DNA of 5,690 nucleotides from an uncultured Bacilli bacterium (GCA_944364705.1 CALVWH010000156.1:1-5690); one strand, 5' to 3'. Positions 1-5,690 are shown, numbered from the stretch's first letter. Translations and numbers: made by a program. Notes: generated from the sequence alone by a model not told the origin.

Positions 1-21
1 AAACAAAGTACTCCTTTGTTT
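1..21 (-). terminator. Edge hairpin, possible terminator of the dnaE operon
   Basis: AAACAAAG (1-8) and CTTTGTTT (14-21) form a perfect 8-bp stem around a 5-base loop, about 66 bases after the stop of the kinase-like gene. The A-rich left arm and T-rich right arm suit a low-GC intrinsic terminator on the minus strand, but any T-run would fall beyond position 1 and cannot be seen. In plus-strand direction no T-run follows. The alternative is a ribosome-binding region of the next gene. Confidence 0.35.
11..17 (-). promoter_or_regulatory. Shine-Dalgarno-like AAAGGAG at the left edge
   Basis: The minus strand reads AAAGGAGTACTTTG. AAAGGAG could serve a TTG at 6-4, or an ATG just past the window edge. 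The frame containing this TTG is open from 48 to the edge, also with an ATG at 48-46 that has no ribosome binding site. The same bases are part of the edge hairpin, so this may instead be a terminator. The missing sequence to the left decides. Confidence 0.3.
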
Positions 22-30
22 GTTACCTAT

Positions 31-36
31 ATTATA
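31..36 (-). promoter_or_regulatory. Perfect -10 box (TATAAT), possible promoter for a gene beyond the left edge
   Basis: The minus strand carries TATAAT between the end of the kinase-like gene and an AAAGGAG element 13 bases further on. The -35 position with a 16-18 base spacer holds only CATTAG/ATTAGT-like sequence and there is no TG extension, so promoter support rests on the -10 alone. In such AT-rich DNA a chance match is quite possible. Confidence 0.3.
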
Positions 37-87
37 AATCGGTGACATTTTAACTAATGTTTAACATCAATTTCATAAGCGTTCGCT

Positions 88-750
88 TTAAAAAAAATCG
101 GTGAAAAAAATATGACTACAAATTCCATCTACTTCCATTCGTTCCAGTTTTTTTTGAAATTGTTTGATTTCTTTGGATTCTTCTTTTAGAAAAGGTTGAA
201 ATTCTTGCATCGCAAAAAGATTGAAGTTATAAATTACGGCTTCTTTTCCTAGTTTTCCAGTTTGTTTTTGATAATATCTCGTATCTACATTTAAAAGATC
301 ACAAGGATATTTTTGCATTTCACAATTATCCATGTCTAAAAAAAGATAGTTTAGATCTTCACCAACAAAAATATTATCTTCATGGATATCGTAATAATAA
401 ATAGACCGGTCCCAAAGCATACAAAGATAATCTTTTATTTTTCTTAATAAAGTTAACGTTTCTTCTTTGGTCATAAAGTAAAATCCAAAAGGTTTTAAGG
501 TACTTTTAAGCATTAAATATCCGTGGTCTTTGACAAAATATTCTGCATAACTATTATGAAGAAGTTCTTTTCGAAAAGAAGATAAATACATCATTTTCTT
601 TTTTTTGTTTTCTTTTTCTTTCAACGGTAGAAAAAAATCTTTATATAAATAAGAACTTCCATGAAAGTTACAAGAAAGGATTTGACTTTCTGCTCCTCCA
701 AGAGGAAAGGAAGGATTCAAGATTAATTGATTTTCAAGAATTTCCTTCAT
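88..750 (-). CDS. Uncharacterised small kinase-fold protein, overlapping the end of dnaE
   Basis: I do not recognise a named gene. From ATG 750 it has 220 residues, is predicted cytoplasmic, and shows no signal peptide or membrane segment. Its layout fits a protein-kinase/aminoglycoside-phosphotransferase fold: an N-lobe with SSYLYKDFF (candidate ATP-binding Lys37); a Lys-rich stretch (46-52) and SSFRKELL (candidate helix-C Glu62); a catalytic loop YYDIHEDNIFV with Asp121 and Asn126 in the D-x4-N spacing of kinases; and FLDMDN with Asp139/141 where the Mg-binding Asp of DFG is expected. IYNFNLFAM (173-181) resembles the helix following the activation segment. The classic glycine loop is weak (LGGAES, 17-22). 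ATG 750 is preferred because AGAAG lies 6 bases upstream; ATG 756 and TTG 765 are alternatives without good sites. It overlaps dnaE by 17 bases in another frame, implying translational coupling. Substrate unknown; it could phosphorylate protein, a small molecule or nothing. An eight-T run directly precedes the TAA stop. Confidence 0.75.
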   Translation of the reverse strand: MKEILENQLILNPSFPLGGAESQILSCNFHGSSYLYKDFFLPLKEKENKKKKMMYLSSFRKELLHNSYAEYFVKDHGYLMLKSTLKPFGFYFMTKEETLTLLRKIKDYLCMLWDRSIYYYDIHEDNIFVGEDLNYLFLDMDNCEMQKYPCDLLNVDTRYYQKQTGKLGKEAVIYNFNLFAMQEFQPFLKEESKEIKQFQKKLERMEVDGICSHIFFTDFF

Positions 751-3646
751 GGTCATCTTCTTCAATTTTTTTGGCTTTTTGAATCACTAATTGATATTTA
801 TCATATCTTCTTTCTACCTTTGCTTTTACAAGTAAAATATCTCCTTCTTTTAAGAACGAAAAGGAAGAGTAAACGTTTGGAAACATAACAAGATCGATGG
901 TCATGGTTTCATCGGCACCAACGAAAAAACACATTTCTTGATTTTGTTTTGTTTTTGTTTTTCGAACTTTTTGAAGAAAAACAATGGTATAAATGTCTTT
1001 GTCAAAGTATTTTGGAATTTCTGATAATGAAACGATTTGTGGGTATTTTGCTTTATAAGCCGTTACTGGATGAGAACTAAAATAAAAGCCAAAAAGTTCC
1101 ATTTCTTTTTTTAAAAGGTCGGATTTAGAGTATTCTTTTTGCATAACCAATTCTGGTTTGAGTGCAAATTCTTCTCCTAAATCTTTAATGACTTCTGCAT
1201 AATTTAAAATGACATCTAAGTTTTCGATTAAAGTTTTTCGGTTTGGAGCAATTTTGGAAAAACAACCAGCATAAATGAAATTTTCAATCATTTTTCGATT
1301 CACACTTTTTCCATTGGTACGAGCAATGAAGTCAAAAATATCTTTAAAAGGTTTTTCTTTTCGAACTTCCATAATTTCTTTTACACTTGCTTCTCCTATG
1401 TTTTTAATTGCCGTTAGTGGGATTCGAAGTCCTTCTTTCGTTATTTGATAAGTATTGGTACTTTCGTTAATATCTGGTGGTAAAAGAGAAATATGATTTT
1501 GTTTGCACTCATAAATATATTCGCGAATTTTGGATTCACTTCCACTGGAAAAGGTAAGCAAATTTTTCATAAAATATTTAGAATAATAATATTTTAAATA
1601 AGCCATTTTGTATGCGATCATAGCATACGATACGGCATGTGCACGATTAAATCCATATGAGGCAAATTTGAAAATCATTTGATAGACTTTTTCGGCAAGA
1701 TTTTTTTCATATCCCCGATGAATGCTTTGGGTTATAAATTTTTCTTCTTCTTGTTTTAAAATATCTTCTTTCTTTTTGCTCATGGCTCTTCGAAGTAAAT
1801 CGGCTTCTGCTAACGTATATCCTGCCATAATATGAGCAATTTGCATAACTTGCTCTTGATAAACAATAATCCCATAAGTTGGTTTTAAAACGTCTTTTAA
1901 ATCTTCATGGAAATAATCGATTTTTTCTTCGCCGTTTTTTCTTCGAATATAAGAATCAATATTTCCCATTGGACCAGGTCGATATAAAGCAATGGCGGAA
2001 AAAATTTCTTCAAAAGTATTTGGTTTTAATTTTCTTAAAAAGCTTTTCATTCCTTCGGATTCAAACTGAAAAATACCAGTGGTATTTGCTTCTTTAAAAA
2101 TAGAAAGGGCTTTTTCATCTCCTTCTGGGATATCAGAAAAAGAAAGGGAAAGATGTTCATAATGTTCCATATCTTCTAAAATTTGTTTTATTAACGTTAA
2201 ATTTTTAATTGCTAGAAAGTCCATTTTCCAAAGACCCAAAGGTTCTAAATATTCCATCGAATATCCGGTAATATAATACGTGTCGTGTTTTTCTAAAGGA
2301 ATGATTTCATCTAAGTCCATTCTAGACATTACAATTCCGGCGGCATGTACCGAAGTATGCCGTTTCATTCCTTCTAATTTCATCGCAACTTTATAAAGTT
2401 TTTTTCTTTCGTTTGATTCTTTTAAAAATTCTTGAATTTCTTTTTTTTCTTGATAATTTTCTTTTAAGGTTTTGTTTGGATCAAAAAAATGGCAAAGATG
2501 ATCAATGTCTTTTAAGTCGATATCCATGCATCTTCCAACGTCTCGAATGGCTTGTTTGGCAGCAAGGGTTCCAAAAGTAATAATGGGAGCGACTCTTTTT
2601 TTTCCGTATTTTTGGATGCAGTAAGTAATCATTTCTTCGCGTTTGGTATATTCAAAATCGATATCGATATCGGGCATACTAATTCGTTCTGGATTTAAAA
2701 AACGTTCGAACATTAATCCATATTTTAATGGATCGATATCGGTAATTTCTAATGCATAGGAAACCAAAGATCCAGCAGCACTTCCCCTACCAGGTCCAAC
2801 TAAAATGTTTTTTTGCTTTGCATAATTTACGTAATCCATAACAATTAAAAAGTAATGACAAAATCCCATTTTTTTGATCACACTTAATTCATAGCGTAAG
2901 CGTTTTTGATATGGTTCGGTATCGATGTTTCTTTTTTTGAGTCCTTCGAAACAAAGGTTTTCTAAATAGGTTTCTGCGGAATAAGGTTCTGGACATGGAT
3001 AAATTGGTAAAAGATTTTCTTTTGTTTTTTGCTCAAAATGACAAGCATCTAAAATTTCTTGGTTGGCTTTGGTAAAAAAAGTATCCGAATAGGAAGAATC
3101 GGTTTCTATTTTGTCTAAACTAGTGACTAGTTTTCCAAGCCGAATTGCTTTTAAATAATAAAAATAAGATTTTTCTTCTGGGGTCAGATATAAAGTTTCT
3201 TTCATATAGACTTTATGTTCATCATATGTTTCTTTGTGGTCAAAACTTTGATATACGTTTGGAAAAAAAGTAGAAAAGGTTTCATAATATGGATCACTTT
3301 CGACCGGTAAAATACAGATAAGATTGTTTGCATATTTTTGTAAGTCTTCTAAAGTTATTTCTCTTTCTGAATGAATGGTTGATAGTTTTAATAAATTTTG
3401 ATATCCTTGGTAATTTTTAGCATACAAAACAACAGGATGATTTTCGTAAGGGATCGTAAGACCAAGAATTGGTTTGATGTTATTTTGCATGCATTTTGTA
3501 TAAAATTCCATTGCTCCAAAGAGGTTCTCATCGGCAATGGTTAATGCGGATACATTGTTTTGTTTGGCAAAGGCAATATAATCATCGATTTTGATCATAC
3601 TTTTTAATAAAGAGTATTCGGTTTTTACATACAAAGCAGTTCTCAT
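734..3646 (-). CDS. dnaE: DNA polymerase III subunit alpha (DnaE), short form with degenerate PHP domain
   Basis: This is the replicative DNA polymerase catalytic subunit (C-family), 970 residues from ATG 3646; an in-frame ATG at 3658 would give 974. Domains in 970-residue numbering: PHP domain, about 1-200; polymerase core with GPGRGSAAGSLV (284-295), catalytic aspartates in PDIDIDF (Asp326/328/330) and KMDFLAIKNLT (Asp476); RHTSVHAAGIV (429-439); YRPGPMG (555-561); fingers blocks YQEQVMQIAHIMAGYTL (596-612) and FNRAHAVSYAM (666-676); tandem helix-hairpin-helix, about 739-808; FGFYFSSHPV (852-861); C-terminal OB fold, about 884-961. It is shorter than B. subtilis DnaE (about 1115) and E. coli alpha (about 1160), with no tau-binding tail. 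The PHP metal residues are lost. No separate exonuclease domain is present, so it is not PolC. Its own weak promoter lies upstream, and its TGA stop is inside the next gene, indicating an operon with it. Confidence 0.96.
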   Translation of the reverse strand: MRTALYVKTEYSLLKSMIKIDDYIAFAKQNNVSALTIADENLFGAMEFYTKCMQNNIKPILGLTIPYENHPVVLYAKNYQGYQNLLKLSTIHSEREITLEDLQKYANNLICILPVESDPYYETFSTFFPNVYQSFDHKETYDEHKVYMKETLYLTPEEKSYFYYLKAIRLGKLVTSLDKIETDSSYSDTFFTKANQEILDACHFEQKTKENLLPIYPCPEPYSAETYLENLCFEGLKKRNIDTEPYQKRLRYELSVIKKMGFCHYFLIVMDYVNYAKQKNILVGPGRGSAAGSLVSYALEITDIDPLKYGLMFERFLNPERISMPDIDIDFEYTKREEMITYCIQKYGKKRVAPIITFGTLAAKQAIRDVGRCMDIDLKDIDHLCHFFDPNKTLKENYQEKKEIQEFLKESNERKKLYKVAMKLEGMKRHTSVHAAGIVMSRMDLDEIIPLEKHDTYYITGYSMEYLEPLGLWKMDFLAIKNLTLIKQILEDMEHYEHLSLSFSDIPEGDEKALSIFKEANTTGIFQFESEGMKSFLRKLKPNTFEEIFSAIALYRPGPMGNIDSYIRRKNGEEKIDYFHEDLKDVLKPTYGIIVYQEQVMQIAHIMAGYTLAEADLLRRAMSKKKEDILKQEEEKFITQSIHRGYEKNLAEKVYQMIFKFASYGFNRAHAVSYAMIAYKMAYLKYYYSKYFMKNLLTFSSGSESKIREYIYECKQNHISLLPPDINESTNTYQITKEGLRIPLTAIKNIGEASVKEIMEVRKEKPFKDIFDFIARTNGKSVNRKMIENFIYAGCFSKIAPNRKTLIENLDVILNYAEVIKDLGEEFALKPELVMQKEYSKSDLLKKEMELFGFYFSSHPVTAYKAKYPQIVSLSEIPKYFDKDIYTIVFLQKVRKTKTKQNQEMCFFVGADETMTIDLVMFPNVYSSFSFLKEGDILLVKAKVERRYDKYQLVIQKAKKIEEDDHEGNS

Positions 3647-3650
3647 AGGA

Positions 3651-3656
3651 TCCCCC
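3651..3656 (-). promoter_or_regulatory. Ribosome binding site deciding the dnaE start (ATG at 3646)
   Basis: The minus strand reads ATGGGGGATCCTATGAGA. GGGGGA can pair with the anti-Shine-Dalgarno CCUCC, using one G-U wobble, and lies 4 bases before the second ATG (3646-3644). The first ATG (3658-3656) has only AATAGAA in front of it and its own G is part of this site. The protein from the second ATG begins MRTALYVKTEYSLL, close to where DnaE proteins normally begin. Confidence 0.6.
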
Positions 3657-3668
3657 ATTTCTATTTTT

Positions 3669-3697
3669 ATTCTATCATATTTTCACATCTCCAACAA
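3669..3697 (-). promoter_or_regulatory. Candidate sigma-A-type promoter for dnaE
   Basis: Just after the terminator, the minus strand shows TTGTTG (3697-3692, a 3/6 match to TTGACA), a 17-base spacer, and TAGAAT (3674-3669, a 5/6 match to TATAAT). The predicted transcription start near 3662 would leave about 16 untranslated bases before the ATG at 3646, and almost none before the ATG at 3658. An overlapping TATGAT (3679-3674) is an alternative -10 but lacks a well-spaced -35. The spacing is good and the -35 is weak; no operator is evident. Confidence 0.5.
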
Positions 3698-3706
3698 GAA
3701 TCTAAC

Positions 3707-3733
3707 AAAAAAGAGCACGTTATAATGCTCTTT
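3707..3733 (-). terminator. Intrinsic terminator of the eno–alcohol dehydrogenase operon, overlapping the gene end
   Basis: The minus strand reads AAAGAGCA, an 8-base loop (TTATAACG), then TGCTCTTT, a perfect 8-bp stem. The right arm runs into a stretch of six T (3712-3707). The left arm (3733-3726) lies inside the dehydrogenase coding sequence and the TAA stop (3722-3720) sits in the loop. The stem has only three G-C pairs and the T-run is short, so some read-through into dnaE is possible. Confidence 0.8.
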
Positions 3734-4877
3734 GATAGATTTGTTTTACTTCTTCTTTGGTAAGTTCACGATAAGCGCCTTTTAACCGGCTACTTGCTTT
3801 TTGAGCCATTTCATCAAAGTATTCTTCCGAAATACCAACTTCTTTTAATGTTTTTGGAATGTGTAATTTTTCGAAGAATTCTTTTAAGGCATCGATTCCT
3901 TTTTGGGCCATTTGGTATTTATCTTCTTCGTAAGGAATTTCCCAAACGTTATGAGCAAATTCGCAAAATTTATCAACGGTTGTATTATCTAAAATAAATT
4001 CAAAATAATGAGGGGTTAAAATCGCAAGTCCAACTCCATGGGTAATGTCGTAATAAGCGGATAGTTCATGTTCCATCGGATGAACGGTCCAAGCTTCTTC
4101 TTTTCCTAATTTAATAAAGTCGTTGATTGCCCAGCTACTTGCCCACATTAAATTGCTTCTTGCTTCGTAATCGTCTGGATTTTCATAAGCTTTTTTTCCA
4201 TAAGTAATACAAGTTTTTAATAAAGCTTCTGCGATTCGGTCTTGCATGAATCCTTTTTTATTTGAAAAATAAGTTTCCATAATATGACTCATAATATCAG
4301 CGGTTCCAGCAGCGGTTTGGTATTTGCTAACGCTTTGAGTATAGGTAGGATCTAGAATGGATGCTTTTGGTCTTAAAAGTGGATGACCGGTTCCGATTTT
4401 TTCTTTTTGTTTCATGTCGGATATAACGGCAAAGGTATCCATTTCTGATCCGGTTGCTGATAATGTTAATACGCTTATGATTGGAAGTGCATGGGTGATT
4501 TTCTTAGGATCAAGAACAAGATCCCAAGCATCTCCTTCATAAAAAGCTCCGGCAGCGATGACTTTTGCGCAGTCGATAACGCTTCCTCCTCCAATTGGCA
4601 CGATAACTTCGATTTGGTTTTCTTTACAAAGGGTTACTCCTTTTCTTACGGTTTCAATTCTAGGGTTTGGTTCTACTCCAGATAATTCTTCTACGGTAAT
4701 GTTTTTTTGTTTTAAATAGGTTAAAGCTGCATCATAAATGCCGTTTGTTTTGATGCTTCCTCCTCCGTAAATGAGAAGGGCTTTTTTTCCGTAAGATTGT
4801 ACAATATCTCCAATATTTTTTATTTGGTCTTTTCCAAAATAAATTTTGGTTCCAATATCATATATAAAATTTTTCAT
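3720..4877 (-). CDS. Iron-containing alcohol dehydrogenase, butanol dehydrogenase/YqhD type
   Basis: This is a cytoplasmic group III (Fe-dependent) alcohol dehydrogenase of 385 residues, the usual length for BdhA/BdhB/YqhD proteins. These enzymes reduce aldehydes such as butyraldehyde or acetaldehyde to alcohols using NAD(P)H. The N-terminal half is the nucleotide-binding domain, with YGGGSIKTNG at 37-46 and PIGGGSVIDCAK at 94-105. The C-terminal helical domain carries the metal ligands Asp194 and His198 (TADIMSH), His266 (WTVH) and His280 (DITH), with spacing identical to YqhD. ATGSEMD at 141-147 is another family block. The start is set by a perfect Shine-Dalgarno site. It is co-transcribed with eno, which suggests constitutive expression with glycolysis and a role in recycling reduced cofactor during fermentation (inference). 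The GGGS at 38-41 resembles NADPH-preferring members, but cofactor and aldehyde preference cannot be settled from sequence. The last codons form the left arm of a terminator. Confidence 0.93.
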   Translation of the reverse strand: MKNFIYDIGTKIYFGKDQIKNIGDIVQSYGKKALLIYGGGSIKTNGIYDAALTYLKQKNITVEELSGVEPNPRIETVRKGVTLCKENQIEVIVPIGGGSVIDCAKVIAAGAFYEGDAWDLVLDPKKITHALPIISVLTLSATGSEMDTFAVISDMKQKEKIGTGHPLLRPKASILDPTYTQSVSKYQTAAGTADIMSHIMETYFSNKKGFMQDRIAEALLKTCITYGKKAYENPDDYEARSNLMWASSWAINDFIKLGKEEAWTVHPMEHELSAYYDITHGVGLAILTPHYFEFILDNTTVDKFCEFAHNVWEIPYEEDKYQMAQKGIDALKEFFEKLHIPKTLKEVGISEEYFDEMAQKASSRLKGAYRELTKEEVKQIYQRAL

Positions 4878-4880
4878 AGG

Positions 4881-4888
4881 ACCTCCTT
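4881..4888 (-). promoter_or_regulatory. Ribosome binding site of the alcohol dehydrogenase, overlapping the eno stop codon
   Basis: The minus strand reads TAAGGAGGTCCTATG. AAGGAGGT is a full 8-base match to the 16S anti-Shine-Dalgarno sequence, 3 bases before the ATG. The enolase stop TAA (4889-4887) shares its last two bases with this site. Ribosomes ending enolase therefore finish on top of the next gene's initiation site, an arrangement typical of translationally coupled genes. It also fixes the dehydrogenase start. Confidence 0.9.
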
Positions 4889-5690
4889 ATTTTCTAAGTT
4901 CTTCTTCGATTCTCATAAGTTCGTTATATTTACAAATACGATCGGTTCTAGACATAGATCCCGTTTTAATTTGTCCTAAATTAAGTCCAACGGCTAAATG
5001 AGCAATGGTGGTATCTTCGGTTTCTCCACTACGATGAGAGATGATGGTTTTATATCCATGTTTTTTTGCAAGTTCAATGGTTTCAATAGTTTCGGTAATG
5101 GTTCCGATTTGATTTACTTTTAATAAAATCGCATTCCCTGCTTTTTTATCAATTCCCATTTGTAAGCATTTTTTATTGGTTACGAATAAATCGTCTCCGA
5201 CTAATTGAACTTTATCTCCGAGTTTTTCTGTAATTAAATGGAATCCTTCCCAATCGTTTTCATCTACAGGGTCTTCGATGGAAATGATTGGATATTTTGA
5301 AACAAGTTCTTCGTAGAAAGAAATAAGTTCTTCGGTTGTTAAGCTTCTTCCTTCTCCAACAAGTTCGTATTTTCCATCTTTATAAAATTCGGATGCGGCA
5401 ACGTCGATGGCTAAATTAACGTCTTTTCCTGGAGTATAACCAGCGTTTCGAATAGCTTCCATAATGAGTTCGAATCCTTCGGTATTGCTACTTAAGTCTG
5501 GTGCAAATCCACCTTCATCACCAACTCCGGTAAAAAGTCCTTTTTTGTTTAATACTTTTTTTAGATGATGAAAAACTTCAGATCCAATGCGAACTCTTTC
5601 ATGAAATGTATCGGCTTCTGGAATAATCATGAATTCTTGAAAATCTAGTTTATTGTCTGCATGAGCTCCTCCGTTTAAAATGTTCATCAT
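4887..5690 (-). CDS. eno: Enolase (phosphopyruvate hydratase), C-terminal part; N-terminus beyond window
   Basis: Enolase interconverts 2-phosphoglycerate and phosphoenolpyruvate in cytoplasmic glycolysis/gluconeogenesis and needs Mg2+. The visible 267 residues begin inside the family motif MMNILNGGAHADN and run to the normal C-terminus. Since enolases are about 430 residues long, roughly 160 N-terminal residues are missing. The Met at the edge is internal, not a start. All expected active-site landmarks are present (fragment numbering): FQEF with Glu19; GDEGGFAP with Glu59; metal ligands Asp96 (DVAASEFY), Glu139 (SIEDP) and Asp166 (GDDLFVTN); catalytic Lys191 in LLKVNQIGT; the SHRSGETED loop (219-222); and Lys242 in IKTGSMSRTDR. 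Nothing suggests a broken gene. The TAA stop forms the first bases of the ribosome binding site of the following alcohol dehydrogenase, 9 bases away, and there is no terminator between them, so the two share a transcript. Its promoter lies outside the window. Confidence 0.98.
   Translation of the reverse strand: MMNILNGGAHADNKLDFQEFMIIPEADTFHERVRIGSEVFHHLKKVLNKKGLFTGVGDEGGFAPDLSSNTEGFELIMEAIRNAGYTPGKDVNLAIDVAASEFYKDGKYELVGEGRSLTTEELISFYEELVSKYPIISIEDPVDENDWEGFHLITEKLGDKVQLVGDDLFVTNKKCLQMGIDKKAGNAILLKVNQIGTITETIETIELAKKHGYKTIISHRSGETEDTTIAHLAVGLNLGQIKTGSMSRTDRICKYNELMRIEEELRK

Noticed and set aside
1..48. Partial gene starting at ATG 48-46 on the minus strand
   Set aside because: The frame is open for only 16 codons to the edge and has no ribosome binding site before the ATG. 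It is too short to call.
57..67. Odd palindrome ATGTTTAACAT as an operator
   Set aside because: It is only 11 bases, made mostly of A and T, and not placed on a convincing promoter; expected by chance in this composition.
74..90. Small hairpin AAGC-GTTC-GCTT after the kinase-like gene as a terminator
   Set aside because: The stem is only 4-5 bp, and on the minus strand the T-run comes before it rather than after it. In plus direction it is followed by A's.
1879..2097. Plus-strand open frame inside dnaE
   Set aside because: It lies wholly antisense to conserved polymerase core sequence, its composition is a Phe/Lys/Leu-rich mirror of the A-rich coding strand, and it has no ribosome binding site I can see.
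3794..3997. Plus-strand open frame inside the alcohol dehydrogenase
   Set aside because: It is antisense to a well-conserved gene with no recognisable motif or initiation signal.
4491..4685. Plus-strand open frame antisense to the alcohol dehydrogenase N-terminal domain
   Set aside because: It is a shadow of the cofactor-binding coding sequence and resembles no protein family.
4797..4979. Plus-strand open frame across the eno/dehydrogenase junction
   Set aside because: It reads through the reverse complement of two real gene ends and a ribosome binding site, with no coding features of its own.
1..5690. Mobile element, CRISPR array, tRNA or rRNA
   Set aside because: I saw no regularly spaced repeats, transposase-like protein, terminal inverted repeats, or tRNA/rRNA-like sequence; almost the entire window is covered by four minus-strand genes.

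Overview
The window suggests an AT-rich, low-GC bacterium of the Firmicutes/Bacilli–Mollicutes type. Coding strands are rich in A, Shine-Dalgarno sites are AGGAGG-like, three of four stop codons are TAA, and the protein sequences look like those of Bacilli. TGG encodes Trp and TGA is used as a stop (dnaE), so the standard bacterial code applies rather than the Mycoplasma UGA=Trp code. All real genes lie on the minus strand and are described in transcription order, from high to low coordinates.

At the right edge (4887-5690) is the C-terminal two thirds of enolase (eno); its N-terminus lies outside the window. Nine bases later comes an iron-dependent alcohol dehydrogenase of the butanol dehydrogenase/YqhD type (3720-4877). 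Its perfect ribosome binding site overlaps the enolase stop codon, so the two genes are almost certainly co-transcribed. Together they pair the glycolytic step that makes PEP with a reductase that can reoxidise NAD(P)H in fermentation. A Rho-independent terminator is built into the end of the dehydrogenase gene, with the stop codon in its loop.

A short gap (3647-3719) holds a plausible promoter and then dnaE (734-3646), encoding a short DNA polymerase III alpha subunit. Its polymerase core is intact. Its N-terminal PHP domain has lost the metal-binding residues, and there is no long C-terminal tail. This resembles the second replicative polymerase (DnaE) that low-GC Gram-positives carry beside PolC, but PolC is not in the window.

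Overlapping the end of dnaE by 17 bases is a 220-residue gene (88-750) that I do not recognise by name. It carries the main landmarks of a protein-kinase/aminoglycoside-phosphotransferase fold: a candidate Lys, a catalytic D-x4-N loop and a metal-binding Asp. It is the least explained object here and, as a kinase-like protein translationally coupled to a replicative polymerase, the best candidate for something new.

The leftmost 87 bases contain no complete gene. They hold a perfect TATAAT box, an AAAGGAG ribosome-binding-site-like element and an 8-bp hairpin at the very edge. These could be the terminator of the dnaE operon or the start region of a further minus-strand gene beyond the window.
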